Source: Sinomonas atrocyanea (GTDB lineage: Bacteria > Actinomycetota > Actinomycetes > Actinomycetales > Micrococcaceae). From it: 64,000 nucleotides of DNA. Position 1 is the stretch's first letter. Each line of letters starts with the position of its first letter. The stretch spans positions 1,674,001-1,738,000 of the forward strand of contig NZ_CP014518.1 of assembly GCF_001577305.1 (NCBI RefSeq). Direction: 5' to 3'. The translations under genes and the position numbers were made by a program. Positions 16,070 through 23,736 of this stretch are shown one piece after another. The notes under the pieces are model-generated. The model had not been told where the DNA came from. It saw only the letters and a list, made by a program, of their open reading frames with translations, and did not search any database.

Positions 16070-17197
16070 ATGACGGCCACCACCAACAGTGCCCAGGATG
16101 TCGACGTCCTCATCGTCGGAGGCGGGATCGCCGGCCTCTCGCTCGCCTCGGAGCTGGCCGGCCGATGCCGGGTGGCCCTGGTCGAGGCCGAGCCCTCGCT
16201 CGCCTACCACACCTCCTCCCGGTCCGCGCAGCAGCTCATCCCGAGCTACGGGCCCCCGCCCGTGCAGGAGCTCACGCGCCGGACCCTGGAGGTGCTGGCA
16301 GACGCCGCGGACGGCGCGGGGCGCCGGCTCGTGTGGCCGAGCCGCTTCATGCTCGTCGGCAGCCGGGCCGATGTCGAGGCGGAGTCGCACGAGGGCATGC
16401 GGGCGCTCACGCGCGAGGAGGCCACCCGGCTCGTGCCGGCGCTGCGGCCTGGCGCGTTCGAGGCTGCCGCCCTGGACACCGACTCCGTCCGCGTCGATGC
16501 CCCGGCCCTGCTGGCGTTCCACGAGGAGCGGGCACGGGCCCACGGGGTCGGGCTCCACGTGGGCGCCCCGGTGCACAGCGCCCAGCGCGTGGGGGAGGGG
16601 TGGCTCGTGGGCGCGGGCGCCGAGGGCTTCCACGCGGCCAACGTGGTCAACGCCGCCGGTGCGTGGGCCGACGACGTGGCGGTCCTGTTCGGCGTCGAGC
16701 GCCTCGGCCTGCAGCCCTACCGGCGGACCGCGGCCCTCGTCTCCCTCGCCGCCCCGCTCGACCCCGACACGCCCATGGTCGCCGCGGCGGACGACACCTG
16801 GTACTTCCGGCCGGATCCGGCCGGCGCCCTCGTCTCGCCCTCGGAGTCCGAGCCCTCCCGCGCGGAGGACGCCGTCCCGCGGCCCGGCGATGTCGAGGCG
16901 GCCCTCGCCCTCATCCGCGCCGTCGCCGACCTCGAGGTCACCGGGATCGTGCGGGCCTGGACCGGGCTGCGGACCTCGCCCCAGGACGGCCTGCCCGTCC
17001 TGGGCTTCGACCCCGAGGGGCCCGGCTTCTTCTGGCTCGCCGGGCAGGGCGGCTACGGCTTCCAGACCTCGACGGCGCTGGCCGAGGCGGCCGCCGCCCA
17101 GCTCCTGGCCGGCCCCGAGGCCCTCCGCACCGGCGCGAGTCCGGTATCCGGGACACAGCGGGCCCTGGATCCGCACCGGCTGTCCGTGCGGAGCTGA
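16070..17197 (+). CDS. FAD-dependent oxidoreductase, DAO family
   Basis: 375 residues. The N-terminal Rossmann motif is VDVLIVGGGIAGLSLASELA, with SRSAQQLIPSYG in the flavin-binding region and the DAO C-terminal GLRTSPQDGLPVLGFDP followed by WLAGQGGYGFQTS. Family members oxidise amino acids or N-methyl amines; here the substrate is not evident. TACAGT at 16058-16063 is exactly at -12 to -7, so it is probably leaderless. hutI starts 10 bp after its stop, so the pair is probably co-transcribed. Confidence 0.87.
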   Translation: MTATTNSAQDVDVLIVGGGIAGLSLASELAGRCRVALVEAEPSLAYHTSSRSAQQLIPSYGPPPVQELTRRTLEVLADAADGAGRRLVWPSRFMLVGSRADVEAESHEGMRALTREEATRLVPALRPGAFEAAALDTDSVRVDAPALLAFHEERARAHGVGLHVGAPVHSAQRVGEGWLVGAGAEGFHAANVVNAAGAWADDVAVLFGVERLGLQPYRRTAALVSLAAPLDPDTPMVAAADDTWYFRPDPAGALVSPSESEPSRAEDAVPRPGDVEAALALIRAVADLEVTGIVRAWTGLRTSPQDGLPVLGFDPEGPGFFWLAGQGGYGFQTSTALAEAAAAQLLAGPEALRTGASPVSGTQRALDPHRLSVRS

Positions 17198-17207
17198 AGA
17201 TGGAGGC

Positions 17208-18449
17208 ATGAGCCTCCTCATCGACGCCATCGGCGAACTCTCCACCCAGCACCTCACCGGCGAGGCGAGCCCCGCCTCGGGCGAGGGGGCCGGCGTGCTG
17301 CGGGACGCCGCCGTCGTCCTCGACGGGGAGCGGATCGCGTGGGTGGGCCGCTCGGCGGACGCCCCGGCCGCCGACGAGCGCTTCGACGCCCAGGGCCGCG
17401 CCGTCCTGCCGGGCTGGGTGGACTCACACTCGCACCTCGTGTTCGCCGGCGACCGCACCGCCGAGTTCGAGGCCCGCATGGCCGGGCAGGCCTACGCCGC
17501 CGGGGGGATCGGGGTGACCACCGCCGCCACCCGCGCCGCGTCCGACGGCGAGCTCCGCCGCCTCCTCGCGGCGCGCGTCGCCGAGGCGGTGGCCGGGGGC
17601 ACCACGTATCTGGAGACCAAGACCGGCTACGGCCTCGAGGTCGGGCACGAGGCGCGCAGCGCCGTCCTCGCCGCCGAGGCCGTCGACGAGGTCACCTACC
17701 TCGGGGCCCACCTCGTCCCCGCCGGCGCCGACCCCGAGGCGTACACCGATCTCGTGTGCGGCCCGATGCTCGACGCCGTGCGCCCGCACGTGCGCTGGGC
17801 CGATGTGTTCTGCGAGGCGGGCGCGTTCACCGAGGAGCAGTCCCGCCGCGTCCTTGCGGCCTGCCGCGACGCGGGGCTCGGCCTCCGCGTCCACGGCAAC
17901 CAGCTCGGCCCGGGCGCAGGGGTCCGGCTCGCCGTCGAGTTCGGCGCCGCGAGCGTGGACCACGTGAACTTCCTCGACGAGGGGGACATCGCCGCGCTCG
18001 CGGACAGCTGGGCGGCCTGGGCCGACGGCGGCGCGGCCGGCGCCCCGGGGACCGTCGCGACCGTGCTGCCCGCGTGCGACCTCTCGACCCGAGCCCCGCT
18101 CGCGCCGGCACGGGCCCTGCTCGACGCCGGGGTGCAGGTCGCGATCGCCTCCAACTGCAATCCCGGCACGAGCTACACGAGCTCGGTCTCCTTCTGCGTC
18201 ACGACGGCGGTGCTGCAGATGGGCCTGACGGTCCAGGAGGCGGTCCGGGCCGCGACATTCGGCGGGGCGCTGGCGCTGCGCCGCCATGTCGGGGCGGACG
18301 CCGACGGGCAGCGCGCGGTGGGGTCGATCGCCGTCGGCCACCGCGCCGACCTCCACCTCCTCGACGCGCCCAGCGCCACCCACCTCGCCTACCGGCCGGG
18401 CATGCCCCTCACCCATGCCGTGTGGCGGGCCGGGACGCGGGTGCGCTGA
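17208..18449 (+). CDS. hutI: Imidazolonepropionase
   Basis: A 413-residue amidohydrolase that opens 4-imidazolone-5-propanoate to formiminoglutamate in histidine degradation. Motifs: metal-binding DSHSHLVFAGDR, TTYLETKTGYGL, YLGAHLVP, RVHGNQLGPG, SVDHVNFL and SNCNPGTSYTSS. ATG 17208 has GGAGG just upstream. None of hutU, hutH or hutG is adjacent. It is paired instead with a DAO-type oxidoreductase. Confidence 0.92.
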   Translation: MSLLIDAIGELSTQHLTGEASPASGEGAGVLRDAAVVLDGERIAWVGRSADAPAADERFDAQGRAVLPGWVDSHSHLVFAGDRTAEFEARMAGQAYAAGGIGVTTAATRAASDGELRRLLAARVAEAVAGGTTYLETKTGYGLEVGHEARSAVLAAEAVDEVTYLGAHLVPAGADPEAYTDLVCGPMLDAVRPHVRWADVFCEAGAFTEEQSRRVLAACRDAGLGLRVHGNQLGPGAGVRLAVEFGAASVDHVNFLDEGDIAALADSWAAWADGGAAGAPGTVATVLPACDLSTRAPLAPARALLDAGVQVAIASNCNPGTSYTSSVSFCVTTAVLQMGLTVQEAVRAATFGGALALRRHVGADADGQRAVGSIAVGHRADLHLLDAPSATHLAYRPGMPLTHAVWRAGTRVR

Positions 18450-18480
18450 GCGAGGCGCCCGGACGGGGCAAGATAGACGC

Positions 18481-19281
18481 ATGCCGCAAGCACGCGCCGT
18501 CGTCCGTCCTGCCTCCCGCGTCCGGTGGCGCGCCCAGCTGGCGATCGTCCTCGGGCTCTCCCTGGGCCAGTCGGCGGTCTACTCCGTCGTCCAGCTGCTC
18601 GACAAGGCCACCCGGGCGCCCCTCTCGCAGGGGACGAGCACCCTCAACCGGTCGCTGAGCACGCGCGAGTACTTCGACCTCGTCTATCAGCTGCTGGACA
18701 TCGTGTTCTCGCTCGTGCCGGTGGCGCTCGTGCTGTACTTCGTGTGGGACGCGGCCGCCCGGCGCAGCTCCGCGGCGCTGCCGTGGACGACGCCGTTCCG
18801 CCGCCTCGGGTTCGACCTCGCCCGGCCCGGGCGGGACTGGCTGTGGGGCGTGGGGCTGTTCCTCGCGATCGGGATTCCCTCGCTCGGGCTCTACTGGGCC
18901 GGGCGCGCGCTGGGGATCACCACGGCGATCATCCCCAGCGGCCTCGACGCCCACTGGTGGACCGTTCCCGTGCTCATCCTCTCCGCGATGCGCCACGCCG
19001 TCCTCGAGGAGGTCATCGTGGTCGGGTTCATGCTCGGCTGGCTGCGCCGGCTCGGGTGGCGCGCCCCCGCGGCCATCGCGGCGAGCTCGCTGCTGCGGGG
19101 CAGCTACCACCTGTACCAGGGGATCGGCCCGTTCGTCGGCAACGCCGTGATGGGCGTCGTGTTCACCCTGGTCTACCGCCGGTACGGGCGGGTCATGCCG
19201 CTCGTGATCGCCCACGCCCTGCTCGACATCACCGCGTTCGTGGGCTTCAGCCTCGTCGGGAAGGCGATGGGGCTGGGCTGA
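18481..19281 (+). CDS. CPBP-family intramembrane metalloprotease
   Basis: 266 residues with about seven membrane helices. The CPBP glutamate pair is in AVLEEVIVVGFMLGWLRRLG and the His motif in LLRGSYHLYQGIGPFVGN, plus a C-terminal IAHALLDI. The usual Arg after the EE pair is absent, as in other EEVIVVG-type actinobacterial members. Substrate unknown. CAAGAT at -12 to -7 suggests a leaderless start. Confidence 0.87.
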   Translation: MPQARAVVRPASRVRWRAQLAIVLGLSLGQSAVYSVVQLLDKATRAPLSQGTSTLNRSLSTREYFDLVYQLLDIVFSLVPVALVLYFVWDAAARRSSAALPWTTPFRRLGFDLARPGRDWLWGVGLFLAIGIPSLGLYWAGRALGITTAIIPSGLDAHWWTVPVLILSAMRHAVLEEVIVVGFMLGWLRRLGWRAPAAIAASSLLRGSYHLYQGIGPFVGNAVMGVVFTLVYRRYGRVMPLVIAHALLDITAFVGFSLVGKAMGLG

Positions 19282-19442
19282 CCCCTGAACGTGGCGTACG
19301 TGACTCCTGAACCTGACGCACCTGACCCCTGAACGTGGCGTACCTGACTCCTGGACCTGACGCAGCTGACTCCCCACCGGGCTGGGCCCGTTGGGGAGTC
19401 AGGTGCGCGCAGTTGGAGAGTCAGGTACGCGTGGTCGAGGGG
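19278..19442. repeat. Repeat block between convergent genes
   Basis: Two 44-bp tandem copies start at 19278 and 19322, each with CTGACCCCTGAACGTGGCGT. A third partial copy opens the hairpin at 19366. To its right, related sequence occurs in inverted orientation (AGTCAGGTACGCG, then AGGGGTCAG ending at 19445). The block covers the end of the CPBP gene and touches the stop of the VOC gene. Base composition and word use differ from the flanking genes. Confidence 0.75.
19366..19402. terminator. Bidirectional hairpin between convergent genes
   Basis: CTGACTCCCCA (19366-19376) and TGGGGAGTCAG (19392-19402) form a perfect 11-bp stem; CGGG/CCCG extends it inward after one mismatch. Suited to stopping transcription from both sides. 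Confidence 0.7.
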
Positions 19443-20090
19443 TCAGATCGTGACGGCGCCGCTGGCGGTGTCGAAGGTCACGGACATGATGCCCGGGGTC
19501 CCCTTCGGCGAGACCCATTCGACCGCGACGTCCTCGAGCGGCCGCTCGACGGGCTCGCCGAGCCACTCGGTCACGCGCTCGGCCGAGCCCGCGATGGTGA
19601 GCCGGCTCATCCGCACGGTTCCGGGGTAGGCGTTCGACGGATGCAGCGAGGGGTCGCCCTCCCACTTGAGCATGTACGGCACCTGGGGGTCCGCAATGAG
19701 CCCCAGGATGCCGATCTGCTTCCAGACGAGCTCGCGGCCGTCCGGGAACTTGCGGTTGCCCGGGACGGCCTGGCGGCCGAGGCGCTGCTCGAAGGGCGCG
19801 AGGTCGTCGACCTCCACGCACCAGCCCATCCACCCGCCGCCCGCGGCGCTGCGGGCGCGGACGGCCTGGCCGAAGGGCGCCTTGCCCGAGGCCGGGTGGT
19901 CCAGGACCTCGACGACCTCGAGGTAGTGGTGGTCCGTGAGCGGGATGATCATGTTGCGGGTTCCGAAGCGCGGGTGGACCCCGCCCTTGACTGCCTCGAC
20001 CCCGAGCGCGCTGGCGATCCGCTCCGTCGTGGCCAGAAGGCCGTCGGCTTCGCAGGCATAAGAAACGTGGTCCATACGCATGGAAGTCAT
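19443..20090 (-). CDS. VOC / glyoxalase-like domain protein
   Basis: A 215-residue protein starting MTSMRMDHVSYACEADGLLA, with RNMIIPLTDHHYLEVVEVLD. This resembles the Glyoxalase_3 type of VOC protein, about twice the length of single-domain members. Substrate unknown. CAAAGT at -12 to -7 on the minus strand supports the first ATG. It lies downstream of the two-component operon but has its own probable promoter. A degenerate CTTAGG-N5-CTTACT repeat lies at 20118-20134. Confidence 0.78.
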   Translation of the reverse strand: MTSMRMDHVSYACEADGLLATTERIASALGVEAVKGGVHPRFGTRNMIIPLTDHHYLEVVEVLDHPASGKAPFGQAVRARSAAGGGWMGWCVEVDDLAPFEQRLGRQAVPGNRKFPDGRELVWKQIGILGLIADPQVPYMLKWEGDPSLHPSNAYPGTVRMSRLTIAGSAERVTEWLGEPVERPLEDVAVEWVSPKGTPGIMSVTFDTASGAVTI

Positions 20091-20170
20091 GGTGCCACTT
20101 TGTGATGGACGCCTCAGCTTAGGGTTGCCTTACTAGCAGGGGATGCCCGTCCGAGGGCCGCGCATCGGCG

Positions 20171-21202
20171 TCAGCGTGCGAGGGGGAGGGAGACCTCCAT
20201 GGTGGTGCCCTCCGCGCCGGTCTCCGCGATCCGGACGGAGCCGCCGTTGCGGACGGCGATGTCGCGGACGAGCGCCAGGCCGATCCCGAAGCTCCGGCGC
20301 CCGGCCGGCGAGGCCGTACCGCCCCCGGCGTAGCGTTCGAAGACCCGCTCGGGCGCCGGCCCGGCGATCCCGGGGCCCGTGTCCGCGACCGTGAGCAGCG
20401 CGGCCGTGCCCTGGCCCCTCCCGCCGTCGGAGACCCGCACGCCGACGGTGACCCGGCCGCCGTCGGGCGTGTATTTGACCGCATTGTCGGCGAGCGCCAC
20501 GATCACGCGCCGCAGCGGGGCCGGGGCGACGGCGACGGGCACCTGCTGGCCGGGCGTGTCCGCCGCGACGACGATGCCCCGCTCGCCGGCGAGCACGGCG
20601 ACATCGGCCGCGACATCGCGCGCGAGCCCGGCGAGGTCCGTCGGCGTCTCCGGGACGTCGGGTCCGCCGGAGACGCTGTGCAGGAGGTCCTCGATGACGG
20701 CGGCGAGCTTGGCCGAGTCGGTGCGCAGCTCGGCGAGGACCCCGGCCGCCTCGCTGTCGTGCCCCAGGCGCCGCTGCGCGAGCTGGATGCGCGTGTTCAG
20801 GACCGTCAGCGGCGTGCGCAGCTCGTGGCTCGCGTCCTGGACGAAGCTGCGCTGGAGGGCGAGCGACTCGCCCAGCGGCTTGACGGCCTGCCGCGCCACG
20901 AGCGCGCCGACGACGCCGGCGAGCACGATCCCGAACACCCCGCCGGCGACCAGGGCGCCGAAGACGTCCACCGTGTCCAGCAGGAGCTGCTGCCCGCTGC
21001 GGGCCGCGTGCGCGGCGATCTCGGAGGGCTGGGACTTGACCCAGATGAAGACGGCGGCGGCGGCCAGGAGGAGCACGACGACGACGGCGACGGCCGCCGC
21101 GATCTGCAGGCCCACCTTCAGGGCGGCGCGCCGCAGCGCCGCCTCGTCCGAGTTCGCCGGGCGGCGCCGGGGGAGGCGCGGGCTGCGGGCCGGCGCCGTC
21201 AT
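20171..21202 (-). CDS. Sensor histidine kinase (OmpR-partner type)
   Basis: 343 residues. Two membrane helices (about residues 28-50 and 75-100) flank a short extracytoplasmic loop of roughly 25 residues. Then come the H-box QDASHELRTPLTVLN, N-box ADNAVKYTPDGG, and G-boxes ADTGPGIAG and SFGIGLALVRDIA. So small a loop suggests sensing in or near the membrane. The start overlaps the response-regulator stop by 4 bp. Confidence 0.92.
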   Translation of the reverse strand: MTAPARSPRLPRRRPANSDEAALRRAALKVGLQIAAAVAVVVVLLLAAAAVFIWVKSQPSEIAAHAARSGQQLLLDTVDVFGALVAGGVFGIVLAGVVGALVARQAVKPLGESLALQRSFVQDASHELRTPLTVLNTRIQLAQRRLGHDSEAAGVLAELRTDSAKLAAVIEDLLHSVSGGPDVPETPTDLAGLARDVAADVAVLAGERGIVVAADTPGQQVPVAVAPAPLRRVIVALADNAVKYTPDGGRVTVGVRVSDGGRGQGTAALLTVADTGPGIAGPAPERVFERYAGGGTASPAGRRSFGIGLALVRDIAVRNGGSVRIAETGAEGTTMEVSLPLAR

Positions 21203-21876
21203 TCGAGGCCGCCGAGCTGGTAGCCGACGCCGTGCACGGTCCTGATCACGGTCCTGTCCGTCTTCTTCCTGAGGTAGTGGACGTAGGTGTCGACGACGCC
21301 GGGGGTGTCGCCGGCGTCGAACACCGAGGCGAGGAGCTCGGCGCGCGAATGGACCCGGTCCGGCTCGGCCGCGAGGCGCGCGAGCAGCGATGCCTCGGCC
21401 GCCGAGAGCTCGACCCGGTGCCCGTACGGCGAGGTGAGCACACGGGCCGCCGGATCGAGGTCCCACGAGCCGACGGCCAGCAGGGCGGGGGCGGGCGGCG
21501 CGTAGGACCTCGTGAGCGCGCGGAGCCGGGCCGCCAGCTCGTCGGAGTCGAAGGGCTTGACCAGGTAGTCGTTGGCGCCGGCGTCGAGTCCCTCGACCTT
21601 GTCCGGGACGCTGCCGAGGGCGGTGAGGATGAGGATCGGGACCGCGAGTCCCCGGGCGCGGATCGACTTCACGAGGGAGACGCCGTCCACGAGCGGGAGC
21701 CCGCGGTCCACCACCAGGGCGTCCCACTCCTCCCCGAGCGCGAGCCGGAGGCCCTCGCGCCCGTCGGGGGCGAGGACCACATCGAAGTCGTCACCGAGCA
21801 GCTCCGCCATGAGCGGGCCGAGCTGGGGATCGTCCTCGACGAGCAGGACGCGGGGCGTGGCGGTCATGGCTGCCAT
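21199..21876 (-). CDS. Response regulator, OmpR/PhoB family
   Basis: 225 residues. The receiver domain has RVLLVEDDPQLG, the phospho-acceptor Asp in ALVVDRGLPLVDG, the Thr in LILTALG and the Lys in YLVKPFDSDEL. The C-terminal winged helix ends VVDTYVHYLRKKTDRTVIRT and VHGVGYQL. ATG 21867 (MTATPRV) is an alternative start. Third gene of PAP2-DedA-RR-HK. I infer that it binds the CTTAGA-N5-CTTAGA repeats at 23325-23341 and 10961-10977. Confidence 0.93.
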   Translation of the reverse strand: MAAMTATPRVLLVEDDPQLGPLMAELLGDDFDVVLAPDGREGLRLALGEEWDALVVDRGLPLVDGVSLVKSIRARGLAVPILILTALGSVPDKVEGLDAGANDYLVKPFDSDELAARLRALTRSYAPPAPALLAVGSWDLDPAARVLTSPYGHRVELSAAEASLLARLAAEPDRVHSRAELLASVFDAGDTPGVVDTYVHYLRKKTDRTVIRTVHGVGYQLGGLE

Positions 21877-21922
21877 TGTGCCAAGCGGGGGCGCCGGGCG
21901 CCCCGGTGGCGCACGGGCCGGC

Positions 21923-22552
21923 TCAGTCCTGCTCGGCGCCCACCGGGGCCGGATCGGGCTGCGCGGCCTTGCGGCGGCGGCGCCAGATCTCGAGGGCGAT
22001 GGGGATGACCGAGGCCGCGACGATCAGCACCGAGAGGATGTCGATGTTCTTGGCGATGAACTCCACGTGGCCGAGCCACACGCCCAGCAGCGTGATGGAC
22101 ACCGACCATGCGACGCCGCCGAGCACGTTCCAGCCGACGAACCGGCGGTAGGGGTAGTGCGCCATGCCCGCCGCGAGCGGGACGTAGGTGCGCACGATCG
22201 GCACGAACCGGGCCAGCACGAGGGCGCGGCCGCCGTAGCGGCCGAAGAACTCCTCGGCGCTGTCGAGGTAGGAGAGCTTGAGCACGCGCGCGTCGGCGCG
22301 GAACCAGCGCTTGCCGACGAACCGCCCGAGCAGGTACCCGGCCTGGTCGCCGCCCACCGCCGCGGCCGCGACGACGAGCATGAGCACGGGCAGGCTCAGC
22401 CCCAGCTGGGCGTGGAGGAGGCCCACGGTGAACAGGAGGGAGTCGCCGGGGAGGAAGGGGAAGAGCAGGCCGGACTCGATGAAGACCATGAGGGCGACCA
22501 CGCCGAGGACCCAGGGGCCGGCTCCGGTCAGGAGTGCAGTGGGATCGAGCAT
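21923..22552 (-). CDS. DedA family membrane protein
   Basis: 209 residues with about five membrane segments. It has the DedA/SNARE-associated signatures FPFLPGDSLLF, GDQAGYLLGRFVGKRWF and FGRYGGRALVLARFVPIVRT, then AGMAHYPYRRFVGWNVLGG. DedA proteins are implicated in flipping or recycling lipid carriers (undecaprenyl phosphate, phospholipids). It lies 6 bp after the PAP2 phosphatase gene, a natural partner because PAP2 enzymes dephosphorylate undecaprenyl pyrophosphate. Confidence 0.92.
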   Translation of the reverse strand: MLDPTALLTGAGPWVLGVVALMVFIESGLLFPFLPGDSLLFTVGLLHAQLGLSLPVLMLVVAAAAVGGDQAGYLLGRFVGKRWFRADARVLKLSYLDSAEEFFGRYGGRALVLARFVPIVRTYVPLAAGMAHYPYRRFVGWNVLGGVAWSVSITLLGVWLGHVEFIAKNIDILSVLIVAASVIPIALEIWRRRRKAAQPDPAPVGAEQD

Positions 22553-22558
22553 GGGGGA

Positions 22559-23302
22559 TCAGCGGCTTTCGAGTCGGGTGATGAAGGGCACCTTGGCGAG
22601 CACCGGCGGGACGAGGCGGTTCCAGAGGCCGGCGAAGAGGAAGATCCCGGCAATCGAGGCGGGGAAGGAGACGAGGACGTCCATCGGGTAGTGCATACCC
22701 ACGTAGACGCGGGTCCACGCAACGAAGACGGACGCCGCGAACCCGACGACGAGCACCCAGACCCCCCAGCGCGTGTGCCTCAGGAGGAAGTACAGCGCGA
22801 TGGTGAGCGAGACGGCGAAGCAGACGTGGCCGCTCGGGAAGCTGTTGGGGTCCATGGCATTGGAGATGGGGTGCGCGAGGAGGCCCTGGTCGGGCCGCTG
22901 GCGGTGCACCGCGTACTTGAAGATCAGGCTGTAGACCCAGCCGAAGCCCGTGATGCCGACGACGGCGAGGGCGTCCACCGGGGTGCGCCGCACGAACCAC
23001 AGAGCCGCGAGCACTACGACGAGGATCACGATGGCGCCCTTGGGGCCGAGGATCTGCTCGAGGGCCAGGGAGACGGTGTCCATCCACGGCACATGGTGCA
23101 GGCTCATCCACGCGTCGACGTTGAATTCGGCGTTGGTGTAGGCGCTCGTGGTGGCGGCGAAGCCCAGGGCCAGCACCACGACGCTCATCGCGAGGGGCAC
23201 GAGGATCCAGTGCTTGAGCGTGGGCAGGTGGAGGAGCCGGCTGCGGGCCGGGAGGTCGGCCCAGGCGCTCGGCCGGGGAGACGCGTCGTGGGAGGTCGTC
23301 AT
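22559..23302 (-). CDS. PAP2 superfamily membrane phosphatase
   Basis: 247 residues with about six membrane helices. All three PAP2 motifs are present: KYAVHRQRP, FPSGHVCFAVS and TRVYVGMHYPMD. It is of the lipid phosphatase / undecaprenyl-pyrophosphatase type. First gene of the PAP2-DedA-RR-HK operon. CATGAT at -12 to -7 marks a leaderless promoter with CTTAGA repeats 10 nt further upstream. The start also lies beside a perfect inverted repeat GGCCCCAT-C-ATGGGGCC (23303-23319) covering the -10. Confidence 0.92.
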   Translation of the reverse strand: MTTSHDASPRPSAWADLPARSRLLHLPTLKHWILVPLAMSVVVLALGFAATTSAYTNAEFNVDAWMSLHHVPWMDTVSLALEQILGPKGAIVILVVVLAALWFVRRTPVDALAVVGITGFGWVYSLIFKYAVHRQRPDQGLLAHPISNAMDPNSFPSGHVCFAVSLTIALYFLLRHTRWGVWVLVVGFAASVFVAWTRVYVGMHYPMDVLVSFPASIAGIFLFAGLWNRLVPPVLAKVPFITRLESR

Positions 23303-23324
23303 GGCCCCATCATGGGGCCGGCGG

Positions 23325-23341
23325 TCTAAGACGGTTCTAAG
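23325..23341 (-). promoter_or_regulatory. Direct repeat CTTAGA-N5-CTTAGA before the PAP2 operon
   Basis: On the minus strand two perfect CTTAGA copies with an 11-bp period end 10 nt before the -10 CATGAT (23314-23309). Same geometry as at 10961-10977. The operon contains an OmpR-type regulator, so autoregulation is the natural reading. Confidence 0.7.
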
Positions 23342-23517
23342 AACCCGTGCTCCGCCGGCCCGGGGCCAGCGGCGGCACGATCGTGCCGGTTCCAGGTCGT
23401 CGCTGTGGCTTGACTCACACCGCGGGCCCGCGCAAGCTGGACAGCGGAACGTTCGTGCCGGTACTTCCGTCGCGGCGCGGAGCCCGGATGGGGTCGGGCG
23501 GGGAGCGGGGGAGGCGT

Positions 23518-23736
23518 GTGGGCAAGCTCAGCAGGACGGTCGCCGGTGAGGTGAGGGCCCGCCGTCGGGCGCTCGGACTGACACAGCAGGACCTCGCGGA
23601 ACTCGCCGGCGTGAGCGAGCGGTTCGTCCGCTTCGTCGAGCAGGCCAAGGCCAGCGTCCAGCTCGACGCCCTCGAAGCGGTCCTCGACGCGCTCGGGCTC
23701 GAGCTGCGCCTCGCCGGCCGGGGCGGGGCCCCGTGA
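23518..23736 (+). CDS. hipB: HipB-like XRE-family antitoxin
   Basis: A 72-residue helix-turn-helix protein: VRARRRALGLTQQDLAELAG, then VSERFVRFVEQAKASVQLDA. This is the usual small partner of HipA kinases. GTG 23518 is preceded by GGGGGAGG with good spacing; an ATG at 23488 is also possible. Its stop overlaps the GTG start of hipA, so the two are coupled. Confidence 0.82.
   Translation: MGKLSRTVAGEVRARRRALGLTQQDLAELAGVSERFVRFVEQAKASVQLDALEAVLDALGLELRLAGRGGAP

Noticed and set aside
20118..20134. Iron-box (DtxR/IdeR) or third response-regulator site before the VOC gene
   Set aside because: Only about 12 of 19 positions fit an iron box. As a CTTAGA repeat it is degenerate and in the wrong orientation for the VOC gene.
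23303..23319. Palindrome GGCCCCAT-C-ATGGGGCC as a terminator
   Set aside because: It lies at the start of the PAP2 gene over its -10, not after a gene. It may be an operator half but has no second copy seen here.
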